From NCBI GenBank assembly GCA_002434915.1, contig DJLG01000116.1, positions 1 through 6,926 on the forward strand: a stretch of 6,926 nt of DNA, read 5' to 3'. Each line of letters begins with the position of its first letter. The first letter of the stretch is position 1. The position numbers and the translations under genes were made by a program. The DNA is from Proteobacteria bacterium UBA6522. Lineage in GTDB: Bacteria > Pseudomonadota > Gammaproteobacteria > Steroidobacterales > Rariloculaceae. Below the pieces are notes generated by a model. It ran no database searches. It worked only from the letters and a program-made list of their open reading frames with translations, and was not told the origin of the DNA. Shown piece after piece: positions 6,607 to 6,926 of the stretch.

Positions 6607-6926
6607 TTAGTGATCCACTGGGTGAGCAAAGCTCATCGTCTGGGAAAGGTCATTAAGTCCAGCAATAATCGCTAATAACCTATCTAATCCCACAGCGACG
6701 CCTGAACATCTCGGCAGGCCATAAGACAGCGCTGATATAAAATCTTTATCTATTGGTGGAACATGATAACCAGCCGTATGTCGACGTTGCTGCTCGGCTT
6801 CAAACCGTTTTTTTTGCTCTATAGCATCTGTTAGTTCATCAAAACCATTCGCTAGCTCAATGCCTCCCAGTAACATCTCAAATCGTGCTGCAACTGGAGG
6901 TGTTCCAGGTTTGATGCGAGCAAGAG
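6607..6926 (-). CDS. epmA: EF-P--(R)-beta-lysine ligase, C-terminal third (cut by window edge)
   Basis: Paralogue of class II lysyl-tRNA synthetase lacking the anticodon domain. It activates (R)-beta-lysine with ATP and transfers it to Lys34 of EF-P. About 105 C-terminal residues are visible out of roughly 325; the frame stays open to the last base of the window, so the ATG at 6876 is internal. Seen: ARFEMLLGGIELANGFDELTD, with the GIELANGF block typical of EpmA/PoxA (LysRS has a comparable ELxNGF stretch). Class II motif 3 follows as CSGVAVGLDRL (core at 6679-6702) with its Arg. The Ala in GVA is where LysRS usually has Gly, a difference linked to substrate choice in E. coli EpmA. The protein ends shortly after motif 3, as in EpmA. 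It is convergent with efp; 6578-6606 shows no clear terminator. Confidence 0.93.
   Translation of the reverse strand, partial: LARIKPGTPPVAARFEMLLGGIELANGFDELTDAIEQKKRFEAEQQRRHTAGYHVPPIDKDFISALSYGLPRCSGVAVGLDRLLAIIAGLNDLSQTMSFAHPVDH

Overview
The window looks like ordinary core chromosome from a gammaproteobacterium of moderate to low GC content. The evidence is a ParE/ParC topoisomerase IV pair close to the enterobacterial proteins, together with the EpmA/EpmB type of elongation factor P (EF-P) lysine modification, which is characteristic of Gammaproteobacteria and a few relatives. The genus cannot be read from the sequence. I see no phage, IS, plasmid, CRISPR, tRNA or rRNA signature.

Layout. 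Positions 2-1720 (+) hold parE, cut at its 5' end by the window edge. It is followed after 42 bases by complete parC (1763-3994, +), so the two topoisomerase IV subunits form a probable operon. A 105-base gap with a small dyad and a 12-bp palindrome leads to a 236-residue Rossmann-fold protein of the F420-dependent NADP reductase-like family (4100-4810, +). That protein appears to carry an N-terminal export signal. Facing it is epmB (4888-5886, -), which is divergent from efp (6008-6577, +) across a 121-base shared control region. The 3' third of epmA (6607-6926, -) converges on efp and runs off the right edge.

How the genes work together. ParE supplies the ATPase and TOPRIM parts of topoisomerase IV, and ParC supplies the active-site tyrosine and the DNA-wrapping domain. 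The complex decatenates daughter chromosomes. EpmB converts lysine to (R)-beta-lysine, and EpmA ligates it to Lys34 of EF-P. The modified EF-P relieves ribosomes stalled on polyproline. Substrate protein and both essential modification enzymes therefore sit together within about 2 kb. EpmC, the accessory hydroxylase, is not in the window. The reductase-like gene between the two modules has no evident link to either.

No undescribed system is evident. The points most worth a second look are the apparently exported dinucleotide-binding protein, the dyad in the epmB/efp control region, and the palindrome upstream of the reductase gene. No stretch longer than about 125 bases lacks a gene.
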